DNA of 36,065 nt. It comes from Flavobacteriales bacterium (GTDB taxonomy: Bacteria; Bacteroidota; Bacteroidia; Flavobacteriales_F; PHOS-HE28). This document shows, piece by piece, positions 22,332 to 30,314 of the stretch (positions within the stretch are counted from its first letter, which is position 1; the number at the start of each line of letters is the position of its first letter). The stretch covers positions 1-36,065 of the forward strand of contig JAGFIV010000012.1 of NCBI GenBank assembly GCA_024103275.1. Reading direction: 5' to 3'. Under the pieces are notes generated by a model. That model saw only the letters and a program-made list of their open reading frames with translations, did not search any database and was not told the DNA's origin. The position numbers and the translations under genes were made by a program.

Positions 22332-23297
22332 ATGCGGCCCCCTGTGATCCTTCTCGGCAAAAGCATGTTCATGGTGCTGGCGTTGGCCGGTGGCACCGTT
22401 GGCATGCAGCTGTTCACCTACGGTACCGGTTCGGATGACAATGATGTCCTACATGAACGGCGTTTCCGGGAAGGGTACAACGTGTTCAGCCTGAACCAGC
22501 CTACCGACCTGGATTTCTGCGGGGAGCCGGTTCCCATGGAGCTGCTGGACGTGCGGGAAAGGATGGACCGCGAGTTGCTGGTGAACACGTATTGGCAAAG
22601 CAATTCGTTGCTGGCGCTCAAAAGGGCCAACCGCTGGTTTCCCGTGATCGAGGAGATCCTGGAACGGGAAGGATTGCCCAATGACCTGAAGTACATTCCA
22701 CTGGTGGAGAGCAACCTGACCAATGCCGTCAGCCCGGCCGGCGCAACGGGCTTTTGGCAATTCCTGCAGGCCACGGCAACGGCCCACGGCCTGGAGGTGA
22801 ACGGCGAAGTGGACGAGCGCTACAACGTGGTGCGCAGCACGGAGGCTGCTTGCAAGTACCTGAAGGAAGCCCATGCCCGCTATGGCTCGTGGGCCATGGC
22901 CGCGGCCAGCTTCAACCTGGGCCACGGAAACCTGGACCGCCAAGTGGAAAGGCAAAAGGAGAAGAACTACTTCGCCATGTTGTTGCCGGAGGAAACCTCC
23001 CGCTACATCTTCCGCATCCTGGCCATGAAGTCCATCCTTTCCGACCCCGAGCGGTACGGGTTCCATTACCGCAACAAGGACCTCTACCCTCCCTACCGGG
23101 TACACAGCCTGGAGGTGACGCCGCCCGTGGCCGACCTGAACGCATTCGCCATCTCGCATGGCACCAATTACAAGATCCTGAAATTGCTGAACCCGTGGCT
23201 GCGTGACAATGCGCTGAAGGGCAAGGCAGGAAAAACATACACGGTGCTGCTGCCCACCGACGACTTTGACAAGGCGCTGCCGGATGATGAACAATAA
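22332..23297 (+). CDS. Lytic murein transglycosylase (MltD-like) with a LysM-like tail
   Basis: The product is 321 residues. The N-terminal hydrophobic stretch ([16 protein letters not shown]) is a signal or anchor. The SLT domain shows [17 protein letters not shown] with catalytic E126, [49 protein letters not shown] and [15 protein letters not shown]. The last 60 residues ([23 protein letters not shown]) look like one degenerate LysM wall-binding repeat. It cleaves the MurNAc-GlcNAc bond, forming anhydro-MurNAc. It is co-directional with the polysaccharide locus and overlaps uvrA by 14 nt. Confidence 0.9.
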   Translation: MRPPVILLGKSMFMVLALAGGTVGMQLFTYGTGSDDNDVLHERRFREGYNVFSLNQPTDLDFCGEPVPMELLDVRERMDRELLVNTYWQSNSLLALKRANRWFPVIEEILEREGLPNDLKYIPLVESNLTNAVSPAGATGFWQFLQATATAHGLEVNGEVDERYNVVRSTEAACKYLKEAHARYGSWAMAAASFNLGHGNLDRQVERQKEKNYFAMLLPEETSRYIFRILAMKSILSDPERYGFHYRNKDLYPPYRVHSLEVTPPVADLNAFAISHGTNYKILKLLNPWLRDNALKGKAGKTYTVLLPTDDFDKALPDDEQ

Positions 23298-26160
23298 GGA
23301 GCCGGGGCAACTTGCATCCGCTGCCGTGGACGCAGGCCCCATCGGCGGGCAGGAGAGCATTGAGGTATACGGCGCAAGGGTGCACAACCTGAAGAACATC
23401 GACGTGCGCATACCGCGCGACAAGCTGGTGGTGCTCACCGGGCTGAGCGGTAGCGGCAAGAGCTCGCTGGCCTTCGACACCATCCACGCCGAGGGGCAGC
23501 GGCGCTACATCGAAACATTCAACGCCTATGCCCGGCAATTCCTCGGCGGCATCGAGCGGCCCGACGTGGACCAGATCACGGGGTTGAGCCCGGTGATCGC
23601 CATCGAACAAAAGACCATCAGCAGGAACCCGCGAAGCACCGTGGGCACCATCACGGAGATCTACGACCTGCTGCGCCTGCTTTACGCACGTGTCGGCGAG
23701 GCGTATAGCCATGTCACCGGGGAACGCATGGTGCGCTATACGGACGACCAGATCAGCGAACTGCTGCGCAAGGAGTACAACGGCCGGGAGCTGCTCATCC
23801 TGGCCCCTTTGGTGCGGGGGCGCAAAGGCCACTACCGCGACCTCTTCGAACAACTGCTCCGCCAGGGCTTCCTGCGCGCCCGCGTGGACGGGAACGTGCT
23901 GGACCTCACCAGCAGGCCCCGCCTGGACCGGTACAAGATCCACGACATCGAGCTGGTGGTGGACCGGCTGAAGGTGGGGCAGGCACAGGCCAAGCGCCTG
24001 CACGACAGCTGCATCACCGCGCTCAAATACGGCAAAGGCAACCTGATCGCCCTGGACCCGAAGGAGCCGAACGCGCCCCGCTACCTGAGCCGCCACCTGA
24101 TGGACCCGGCCAGCGGGTTGGCCTATGAGGAGCCGGAGCCCAATCTGTTCAGTTTCAACAGCCCCTATGGTGCATGTCCGCGCTGCGGGGGGCTGGGCGA
24201 GGTGACCGAGGCCGCCCCGGAAAAGATCGTCCCCGACCGACGGAAAAGCCTGAAGCGCGGGGCCATCCCGGCCTTGGGCGCGTACAAGCCCGCGGGCGTC
24301 TTCAGGCAAGTGGAGGCCGTGCTGGAGCACTTTGGCCACGATGGCAACACACCCTTCGAGCAACTGGATGAGGAGGTGCTGGCGGCCATCCTGAACGGCA
24401 TGGATGAACCGCTGCGGATCATCAGCAAGGCCGGCCTGAGCGACCGTGTGGTGCAATTCGACGGCATCATCCCCTACATCCTGGACCAGGCCGTGGAGGG
24501 CACCCAGGCCGCGCGGAAGTGGGCGGAACAGTTCACCCACATGGTGCAGTGCCCCACCTGTGGAGGCACGCGGCTGAAGAAAACAGCGCGGTGGTTCCGC
24601 ATCGATGGCAAGGACATCACGGAACTGGCCCACCTGCCCATCAACAAGCTGCATGACCACATGGTGGCGCTGCCGGACAAGCTGGATGCCCGCCGCAAGC
24701 TGATCGCGCAGGAGATCGTGAAGGAGATCGCCACCCGCAGCAAGTTCCTCCTCGATGTGGGCCTGGAATACCTCACTCTAGACCGCAGCGCACGGACGCT
24801 CAGCGGCGGCGAGGCACAGCGCATCCGCCTGGCCACGCAGATCGGCAGCCAGCTGACCGGCGTGCTTTACATCCTGGACGAACCCAGCATCGGGCTGCAC
24901 ATGCGCGACGACCACCGCTTGATCCAAAGCCTGCGGGACCTGCGCGACGGCGGAAACAGCGTGTTGGTGGTGGAACACGACAGGCAGATGATGCTGGAAT
25001 CCGACCACATCATCGACATCGGCCCCATGGCGGGCGTGCATGGCGGCAGCATCGTGGCCGAGGGGAGCCCGGAGGAGTTGCTGCAATGCGGCTCCCTGAC
25101 GGCGCAATACCTGAAGGGGGAGAAGCGGATCGAGGTGCCCGCCAAGCGCCGCAAAGGCAACGGGCATGTCCTTCGCCTGAAGGGTGCCACGGGCAACAAC
25201 CTGAAGAACGTGGACGTGCAGCTTCCCCTGGGCACTTTCATCTGCGTCACCGGGGTGAGCGGAAGCGGCAAGAGCACATTGATCGACGACACCCTCTACC
25301 CCATCCTCAGCAGGGCCTTCCACCACGCACACGCCCATCCCCTGCCCTATGCCGGCATCGATGGGCTGAAGCACCTGGACAAGGTGATCGAGGTGGACCA
25401 GTCGCCCATCGGCCGCACGCCGCGGAGCAACCCGGCGACCTACACGGGGCTCTTTGACCACATCCGCCAGCTGTTCGCGGCACTGCCCAGCGCCAAGATC
25501 CGGGGATACAAACCCGGACGCTTCAGCTTCAACACGCCCGGCGGGCGCTGTGAAACGTGCAAGGGGGCCGGTGTGCGCACCATCGCCATGAACTTCCTCC
25601 CCGATGTGGCGGTGCCCTGCGAAACCTGCCGGGGCAAACGCTACGACCGTGAAACACTCGAGGTACGCTTCAAGGGGCGGAACATCGCCGACATCCTCGC
25701 GCTGAGCGTACAGGAGGCCATGGAGGTGTTCAGCGAGATCCCCTCCATACGCTCCAAGCTGGAAACGCTACTGGACGTGGGCCTGGGATACATCACGCTG
25801 GGGCAGAGCAGCACCACCTTGAGCGGCGGGGAGGCGCAGCGCATCAAGCTGGCCTCCGAGTTGGGCAAGCGGCAAACGGGCAACACGTTCTTCATCCTGG
25901 ATGAGCCAACCACCGGCCTGCATTTCGAGGATACACGGCAGTTGATCCATGTGCTGAACCGCTTGGTGGACCAAGGAAACACCGTGCTGGTGATCGAGCA
26001 CAACATGGACCTCATCAAGATGGCCGACCACGTGATCGACCTGGGTCCCGAGGGAGGTGCGCAAGGAGGCAGCATCGTGGCCAAGGGCACCCCCGAGGAA
26101 GTGGCCCTGCTGGGGCGCGGACATACCGCGGCCTTCCTGGAGAAGGAGCTCTTCAACTGA
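23284..26160 (+). CDS. uvrA: UvrABC excision repair ATPase subunit A
   Basis: UvrA recognises bulky DNA lesions and loads UvrB. The product is 958 residues from ATG at 23284 (23287 is equally possible), both inside the end of the transglycosylase gene. It has two ABC ATPase halves: Walker [10 protein letters not shown] and GVSGSGKST, signatures [12 protein letters not shown] and [12 protein letters not shown], and Walker B regions [12 protein letters not shown] and [12 protein letters not shown]. The second zinc module is intact (CETCKG, 19-residue spacing, then CETCRG). In the first module only the distal pair C298/C301 is present ([10 protein letters not shown]); the proximal CxxC is replaced by [13 protein letters not shown]. 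Downstream hairpins lie at 26166-26190 and 26254-26282. Confidence 0.96.
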   Translation: MMNNKEPGQLASAAVDAGPIGGQESIEVYGARVHNLKNIDVRIPRDKLVVLTGLSGSGKSSLAFDTIHAEGQRRYIETFNAYARQFLGGIERPDVDQITGLSPVIAIEQKTISRNPRSTVGTITEIYDLLRLLYARVGEAYSHVTGERMVRYTDDQISELLRKEYNGRELLILAPLVRGRKGHYRDLFEQLLRQGFLRARVDGNVLDLTSRPRLDRYKIHDIELVVDRLKVGQAQAKRLHDSCITALKYGKGNLIALDPKEPNAPRYLSRHLMDPASGLAYEEPEPNLFSFNSPYGACPRCGGLGEVTEAAPEKIVPDRRKSLKRGAIPALGAYKPAGVFRQVEAVLEHFGHDGNTPFEQLDEEVLAAILNGMDEPLRIISKAGLSDRVVQFDGIIPYILDQAVEGTQAARKWAEQFTHMVQCPTCGGTRLKKTARWFRIDGKDITELAHLPINKLHDHMVALPDKLDARRKLIAQEIVKEIATRSKFLLDVGLEYLTLDRSARTLSGGEAQRIRLATQIGSQLTGVLYILDEPSIGLHMRDDHRLIQSLRDLRDGGNSVLVVEHDRQMMLESDHIIDIGPMAGVHGGSIVAEGSPEELLQCGSLTAQYLKGEKRIEVPAKRRKGNGHVLRLKGATGNNLKNVDVQLPLGTFICVTGVSGSGKSTLIDDTLYPILSRAFHHAHAHPLPYAGIDGLKHLDKVIEVDQSPIGRTPRSNPATYTGLFDHIRQLFAALPSAKIRGYKPGRFSFNTPGGRCETCKGAGVRTIAMNFLPDVAVPCETCRGKRYDRETLEVRFKGRNIADILALSVQEAMEVFSEIPSIRSKLETLLDVGLGYITLGQSSTTLSGGEAQRIKLASELGKRQTGNTFFILDEPTTGLHFEDTRQLIHVLNRLVDQGNTVLVIEHNMDLIKMADHVIDLGPEGGAQGGSIVAKGTPEEVALLGRGHTAAFLEKELFN

Positions 26161-26165
26161 CGTCC

Positions 26166-26190
26166 GCACGCCGTTGACAGGAAGGCGTGC
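26166..26190 (+). other. Hairpin just after uvrA
   Basis: GCACGCC (26166-26172) pairs with GGCGTGC (26184-26190), starting 5 nt after the stop codon. No T-run follows, so terminator function is doubtful. Confidence 0.4.
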
Positions 26191-26253
26191 CCAAGCGGCC
26201 GGGACCGGTGAGGCCCCTCAACGATCGTCAACACGAAGCTGTTGGAAGATGGC

Positions 26254-26282
26254 CGCGGACGGCGGTGTGCCGCCATACCGCG
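26254..26282. other. GC-rich hairpin directly upstream of the -7 element at 26287
   Basis: The outer arms CGCGG/CCGCG and inner arms GGCGG/CCGCC enclose a TGTG loop, with 2 and 3 unpaired bases between the two stems. It could be part of the uvrA 3' end (TTTT follows at 26290-26293) or an operator over the promoter of the next gene. Confidence 0.45.
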
Positions 26283-26286
26283 CGGG

Positions 26287-26294
26287 TAGTTTTG
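26287..26294 (+). promoter_or_regulatory. -7 promoter element of the SPOR-like gene pair
   Basis: TAGTTTTG is a perfect match to TAnnTTTG. It precedes a 10-codon mini-frame (26305-26337) and the gene start at 26334. Confidence 0.55.
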
Positions 26295-26304
26295 CTCGCG
26301 TCGC

Positions 26305-26337
26305 ATGAAGCAACCGTTCGTGAAAACCGACCCATGA
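26305..26337 (+). other. Possible 10-codon upstream open frame (MKQPFVKTDP)
   Basis: ATG at 26305, 10 nt after the -7 element, opens a frame that ends in a TGA overlapping the ATG of the main gene (ATGATC). The arrangement would allow translational coupling, but such a short frame can arise by chance. Confidence 0.3.
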
Positions 26338-27752
26338 TCAAGATCTTCGCCCTGTTCAACCTTGCCGGCCTGCTCCTGTTCAACATGCTCTTTTCGAGTG
26401 ATGTCAAGGTCTCCCAGAACCTGCCGGCCCAGATGGAACCCGGTACGGAAGTGCGCGTGACCGTCACCATCAACAAGGCGCAGATCAACGGGTTCGCCAA
26501 ATTGCAGATCGACCTGCCGCCGGGCTTGGGCGCAACCGCCATTGAAACGCGCGGCGCCTCCTTCACCTTCGCCGACGGCAAGGCCAAGTTCATCTGGATG
26601 GCCCTGCCTACGCAGCCTTCCTTCCAAGTGAGCTATACCCTCAGCGCCGATGCCCAAGCCAGTGGCAGCTTCCCCATCGTGGCCCGGCTCTCCTTCATCG
26701 AGAACAACGAGCGGAAGACCGTGGACGCGCCGCCGGCCACCATCATGATCGGAACAGGGGTGGTGGCATCCGCACCGCAAACGCAAACACAGGCCACCGA
26801 AACGATGGAACAGCCCGGACCGGAGAAGAATGACCTGGTGAGCGCGGCACCCGTAATGGCCATTCCCGATGCCCCCGTGGTGGACACGCCCGGCCTGCCG
26901 GCGCAAACCGGGTCGGGCAACGTGGGCGCCTCACGTACGGTGACCCAGGTGGGCCAGACGGAATACCTGGTGGAGGTCACGATCAGGAAGGGGGCTTTGC
27001 GCGGCTTCGGCAAACTGCAGGAGAACCTGCCGATCGGGTTCAGTGCCATTGAAAAGTCCGACGACGATGCCATCTTCAGCATGCAGGGCCGGATGCTGAA
27101 GTTTGTTTGGCTGAACCTGCCCTCGAAGAGCGAGCTCAAGGTCTCCTACCGCCTGCTGGCACCGGAGGACGCCGAAGGCACGTACACCCTGAACGGGGAA
27201 TTCGGCTACCTCCTGAATGATGTGACGCAACGGGCCGTGGTGGGAAGCACGGACATCACCATCGATCGGAACTTCGAGGTTGCCCGGCAGGACGGCGGCC
27301 AGGAGCATGCCACCGAAACCACGGCGGCCCACGCCCAGGAACAAAAGGGAACGACGGCCACGGTGGAAAGCAAGGTGCCGACGACTGACCATTCCGCATC
27401 GGGCAGCACCATCGCCGGCAAGGACGGCACCGCCCGCGTGACCTCCACCCCGGCACCCGAGACCGGCATCGCCTACAAGGTGCAGATCACGGCGGCCCAT
27501 CGGGAAGTGGGCAAGCCGTACTTCGTTGAGCGCCACCGGTACAGCGGCGATTTCAGCATTGAGCACCACCAAGGCTGGATCAAGTACGTAACGGGTAACT
27601 TCGGCCAGTACCGGGAAGCCCGGGACCGCCGCCAATCCTACATCGATGCCCAATACAACTTCCCCGGGCCCTTTGTCACCGCATACAACAACGGGGAGCG
27701 GATCACCGTGCAGGAGGCGTTGATGATCTCCAGGCAAAAATGGGTCCAGTGA
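26334..27752 (+). CDS. Exported protein with two homologous beta-sandwich repeats and a SPOR-like C-terminus
   Basis: The product is 472 residues from ATG at 26334 (MIKIFALFNLAGLLLFNMLF, signal or anchor). Two similar units of about 110 residues are visible. Unit 1 (about 25-135) has VRVTVTINKAQINGFAKLQIDLP, FADGKAKFIWMALPTQPSFQ and VSYTLSADAQASGSF. Unit 2 (about 200-310) has YLVEVTIRKGALRGFGKLQ, MLKFVWLNLPSKSELKVSYR and EDAEGTYTLNGEF. A low-complexity Thr/Ala/Gln linker separates them and a second one follows unit 2. The last 95 residues (AYKVQITAAHREV, GWIKYVTGNFGQYREARDRR) resemble a SPOR domain. It is probably periplasmic and wall-associated. It is 16 nt from the next gene, which also has SPOR domains, so the two likely work together. 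The family is not recognised. Confidence 0.8.
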   Translation: MIKIFALFNLAGLLLFNMLFSSDVKVSQNLPAQMEPGTEVRVTVTINKAQINGFAKLQIDLPPGLGATAIETRGASFTFADGKAKFIWMALPTQPSFQVSYTLSADAQASGSFPIVARLSFIENNERKTVDAPPATIMIGTGVVASAPQTQTQATETMEQPGPEKNDLVSAAPVMAIPDAPVVDTPGLPAQTGSGNVGASRTVTQVGQTEYLVEVTIRKGALRGFGKLQENLPIGFSAIEKSDDDAIFSMQGRMLKFVWLNLPSKSELKVSYRLLAPEDAEGTYTLNGEFGYLLNDVTQRAVVGSTDITIDRNFEVARQDGGQEHATETTAAHAQEQKGTTATVESKVPTTDHSASGSTIAGKDGTARVTSTPAPETGIAYKVQITAAHREVGKPYFVERHRYSGDFSIEHHQGWIKYVTGNFGQYREARDRRQSYIDAQYNFPGPFVTAYNNGERITVQEALMISRQKWVQ

Positions 27753-27768
27753 CCTGAACCGTCCCGCC

Positions 27769-29847
27769 ATGCGTATACCGGCCGCCTTGCACCATCTCCG
27801 CGCCCTGTCCTTCGGGGCCGCCATGCTGGCCGGAACCGTGGGGGTGCTGGCGCAAAGCGATACCGCGCGCATTCCGTTCAAGCCGGGATTCACGCTCGGC
27901 ACCGGCATGCTCGGGTTTTACGGCGACGTGGGTTTCCAGAGCAAGTACTACAGCCCCCTGGTCTCGCGCATCGGGTATGAGCTGCGGGCGTTCACCCCGA
28001 TCAACGACTGGCTGGAAGTGGGCCTCTTTGCCCTCCATGGCCGCTTGTCCGCCAACGAGGCCAGCCTTTCGCGCAACCTCAACTTTGAATCGCGCATCAC
28101 CACAGGCGGCCTGCAATTCACCTACAACTTCCACCATCTGCTCAATCCGAAACGCGTGGTGGAGCCCTGGGTGAGCGTGGGCTTCGAAAGCCTGGAGTTC
28201 CTCAGCAAGACCGACCTGCGCGACGCGCAAGGACGCTATTACCATTACTGGGCCGACGGCAGCATCCGGGACATCGCGGAGGATGCACCCAATGCCGCGG
28301 ATGCGGTGGAGATCTACCGTGACCATACCTATGAAAGCGATATCCGCGAAAGCAACCTGGACGGCTTCGGCAAATACCCGGAACAAGCGTGGGCCATCCC
28401 CGTTGGCATCGGCGTGAAGATGAAACTGGGGCACGGTTTCGATGCCCGCTTCGGCACCACCTTGCACATCACCACCACCGACCTGGTCGATGGCGTTACC
28501 AATGCCAGCCTGGGCACCCGCAAGGGCGACGGCATCAATGACCGTTTCCTCTTCACTTCGTTCGCCGTGGGCTATTCGATCAATACCAAGCCCAGGGAGA
28601 AGCGGTGGAAGCCCACCCTCACGCCGGAGCAGATGGACGTGCTGGCGCTCAACGACGACGAGGATGGGGATGGCGTCTCCGATTGGACGGACCGGTGCCC
28701 GCACACCCCGGCCGGCACCCGCGTGGATGCCTTCGGATGCCCGGTGGACAGCGACGGGGACGGCGTACCCGACCACATGGACGACGAACCGGGAACCTTG
28801 GCCGGTGCCGCCGTAAACGAGCGGGGCGTAACCCTGGGCGACGACGACATCCTGCGCGCCTACCTGAACTTCATCGACTCCGGCAACGTGACCATGATAT
28901 ACAGCCGCGTGGAATCCTTCGGCCCGGTGGGCCAACCCGTGGTAAAACGCCCGCCGGTGAGGCCGCGGAAGACGTTCGTGGTGAAGGTCGGCACACAGGT
29001 GGAGGGCATTTCCGAGGAATTGATCCAGCGCATCCTGAGCCTGCCCGACGTGCGAACCGTGGAGCGCAACGACACCACGTTCTATGTGGTGGGCAACTAC
29101 AACGACCTGCCCGAGGCCATCAAGCGGCAACTGCAGCTGAAAGGCCAAGGCTTCGAGAGTACCGTCATGGTGGAGGAGGATGGCCAGCTCAAGGACCTCC
29201 CCAGCGGCGGCATCACCCCGCGTGAGGAAGAGGTGCTCACCGAAGTGGTGCCCGCCAAGGCCACCCCCCCGGGCAAGGTGGTCGTGCGCGTGCAGCTGGG
29301 CGCCTTCCGCTACCGGTTGGGCCAGGACATCTTCAAGAACGTGAAGGACCTCGTGGTGCTCCGCGACCAGGATGGCCTCACCCGCTATTACACCGGCGCG
29401 TTCACCGACATCAACGATGCCGCAAAACACAAGGTGAACATGTTGCTGAACGGCTTTGAAGGCGCATTCCTCGTCGCTTTCAAGGACGGCAAGCGCGTCT
29501 CCATCACCCAGGCCGGCGCCCAGCTCTCCGGGCCGGAAAACCTGACCAACCTCCCCGACGAAACCATCAACACCAGCCAATTGGTTTTCCGTGTGCAGGT
29601 GGGCACCTTCGCCGGGAACGTGCCCATGGAGACCATGGGCAAGTATGTGGAACTGGGCAACATCAAGCCGGTGGCCGGACCCAATGCCGTGCGGTATCTC
29701 TATGGCGACTACCCCAACCGGGCAGCAGCCGAACTGGCCCGCAAGGAGCTCCAAAACCTCGGGTTCACGGATGCCTTCGTGGTGGGCGACCTGAACGGGC
29801 GCATCATCCTTGCGGAGGACGCCGAGCGCCTGCAGCAGGGCAAGTAA
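27769..29847 (+). CDS. Outer-membrane barrel with thrombospondin type 3 linker and SPOR-type repeats
   Basis: The product is 692 residues. A signal peptide (SFGAAMLAGTVGVLAQ) is followed by a barrel-like N-domain (about 35-280, with alternating strands such as GLQFTYNFHHLL and PVGIGVKMKLGHGFDARFGTTL). Then come calcium-binding type 3 repeats (NDDEDGDGVSDWTDRCPHT, then CPVDSDGDGVPDHMDDEPG, about 295-340). The C-terminal half carries SPOR-like modules: KTFVVKVGTQVEGISEELIQ, VVVRVQLGAFRYRLGQDIF with YYTGAFTDINDAAKHKV, and VFRVQVGTFAGNVPMETMGK with YLYGDYPNRAAAELARKEL. The build resembles OmpA-family proteins, but with SPOR instead of OmpA as the wall-binding part. It is the second gene of the pair with 26334. 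Confidence 0.85.
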   Translation: MRIPAALHHLRALSFGAAMLAGTVGVLAQSDTARIPFKPGFTLGTGMLGFYGDVGFQSKYYSPLVSRIGYELRAFTPINDWLEVGLFALHGRLSANEASLSRNLNFESRITTGGLQFTYNFHHLLNPKRVVEPWVSVGFESLEFLSKTDLRDAQGRYYHYWADGSIRDIAEDAPNAADAVEIYRDHTYESDIRESNLDGFGKYPEQAWAIPVGIGVKMKLGHGFDARFGTTLHITTTDLVDGVTNASLGTRKGDGINDRFLFTSFAVGYSINTKPREKRWKPTLTPEQMDVLALNDDEDGDGVSDWTDRCPHTPAGTRVDAFGCPVDSDGDGVPDHMDDEPGTLAGAAVNERGVTLGDDDILRAYLNFIDSGNVTMIYSRVESFGPVGQPVVKRPPVRPRKTFVVKVGTQVEGISEELIQRILSLPDVRTVERNDTTFYVVGNYNDLPEAIKRQLQLKGQGFESTVMVEEDGQLKDLPSGGITPREEEVLTEVVPAKATPPGKVVVRVQLGAFRYRLGQDIFKNVKDLVVLRDQDGLTRYYTGAFTDINDAAKHKVNMLLNGFEGAFLVAFKDGKRVSITQAGAQLSGPENLTNLPDETINTSQLVFRVQVGTFAGNVPMETMGKYVELGNIKPVAGPNAVRYLYGDYPNRAAAELARKELQNLGFTDAFVVGDLNGRIILAEDAERLQQGK

Positions 29848-30070
29848 AGGCGACGCCGTACGGAACATCACGGCAACGAACGGCATACGGTAGCCTTCGC
29901 CGTTCCCGTTATGGCGTTCGGATCATGACCGGCCAACCAATACAACATGGGCCCGCAGGGCATCGCCTCCCAATGGCCCGTGGTTTTCCATGCCCCACAC
30001 ACAAACCCGGGTGAAACCGCAAGGCACATCAGCCTGACCGGCACTCCCAGGGCGATCGGGAATGCCTAAA
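29848..30070. other. Gene-free stretch between the SPOR barrel gene and MITE copy B
   Basis: About 220 bp without a supported gene. An imperfect inverted repeat, with one arm near 29878-29891 (CGAACGGCATACGG) and the other near 29907-29921 (CCGTTATGGCGTTCG), may form a hairpin after the stop codon, but no T-run follows. The rest shows no signal I can name. Confidence 0.35.
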
Positions 30071-30261
30071 GGGTGCGTCGAAGAACCTCGAACGGATGTC
30101 GCGCGCCGCTACCATTCATCCAGACGAGGCGCTCCGAAGGGAGGATACTGGATCGAAGTATCCGACCGGGGAGCAACAAAGGATGGGCGAAAGAGAGCAA
30201 GCGATGACCGCTGTGCTTCTTTCCCATAACCGCCGCCGGAACCAGGTTCTTCGAGGTACCC
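30071..30261 (-). mobile_element. MITE-like element, copy B (191 bp, inverted-repeat ends, TAAA duplication)
   Basis: The left end is GGGTGCGTCGAAGAACCT. The right end reverse-complemented is GGGTACCTCGAAGAACCT, so the 18-bp terminal repeats differ at two positions. TAAA stands directly outside both ends (30067-30070 and 30262-30265), as expected for a target duplication. The element matches 1817-1991 in inverted orientation. It encodes no transposase. Internal hairpins are conserved between the copies, for example around GGTCATCGCT. It ends 53 bp before the alpha-2-macroglobulin start codon. Confidence 0.8.
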
Positions 30262-30288
30262 TAAAGACCGGCCAAGGCACAGACCCCG

Positions 30289-30295
30289 TATTTTG
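30289..30295 (+). promoter_or_regulatory. -7-like element of the alpha-2-macroglobulin gene
   Basis: TATTTTG equals TAnnTTTG with one spacer base missing and lies 19 nt before the ATG at 30315. The matching -33 position would fall within a few bases of the right end of the MITE-like element. Confidence 0.3.
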
Positions 30296-30314
30296 CCATC
30301 CCCATCCATTCACC

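Noticed and set aside
29878..29921. Intrinsic terminator after the SPOR barrel gene
   Set aside because: An imperfect hairpin is possible but has mismatches and no T-run; it is mentioned only as part of the gene-free stretch.
30096..30314. 73-residue N-terminal extension of the alpha-2-macroglobulin
   Set aside because: It reads through the MITE-like element, and a lipoprotein signal begins only at 30315.
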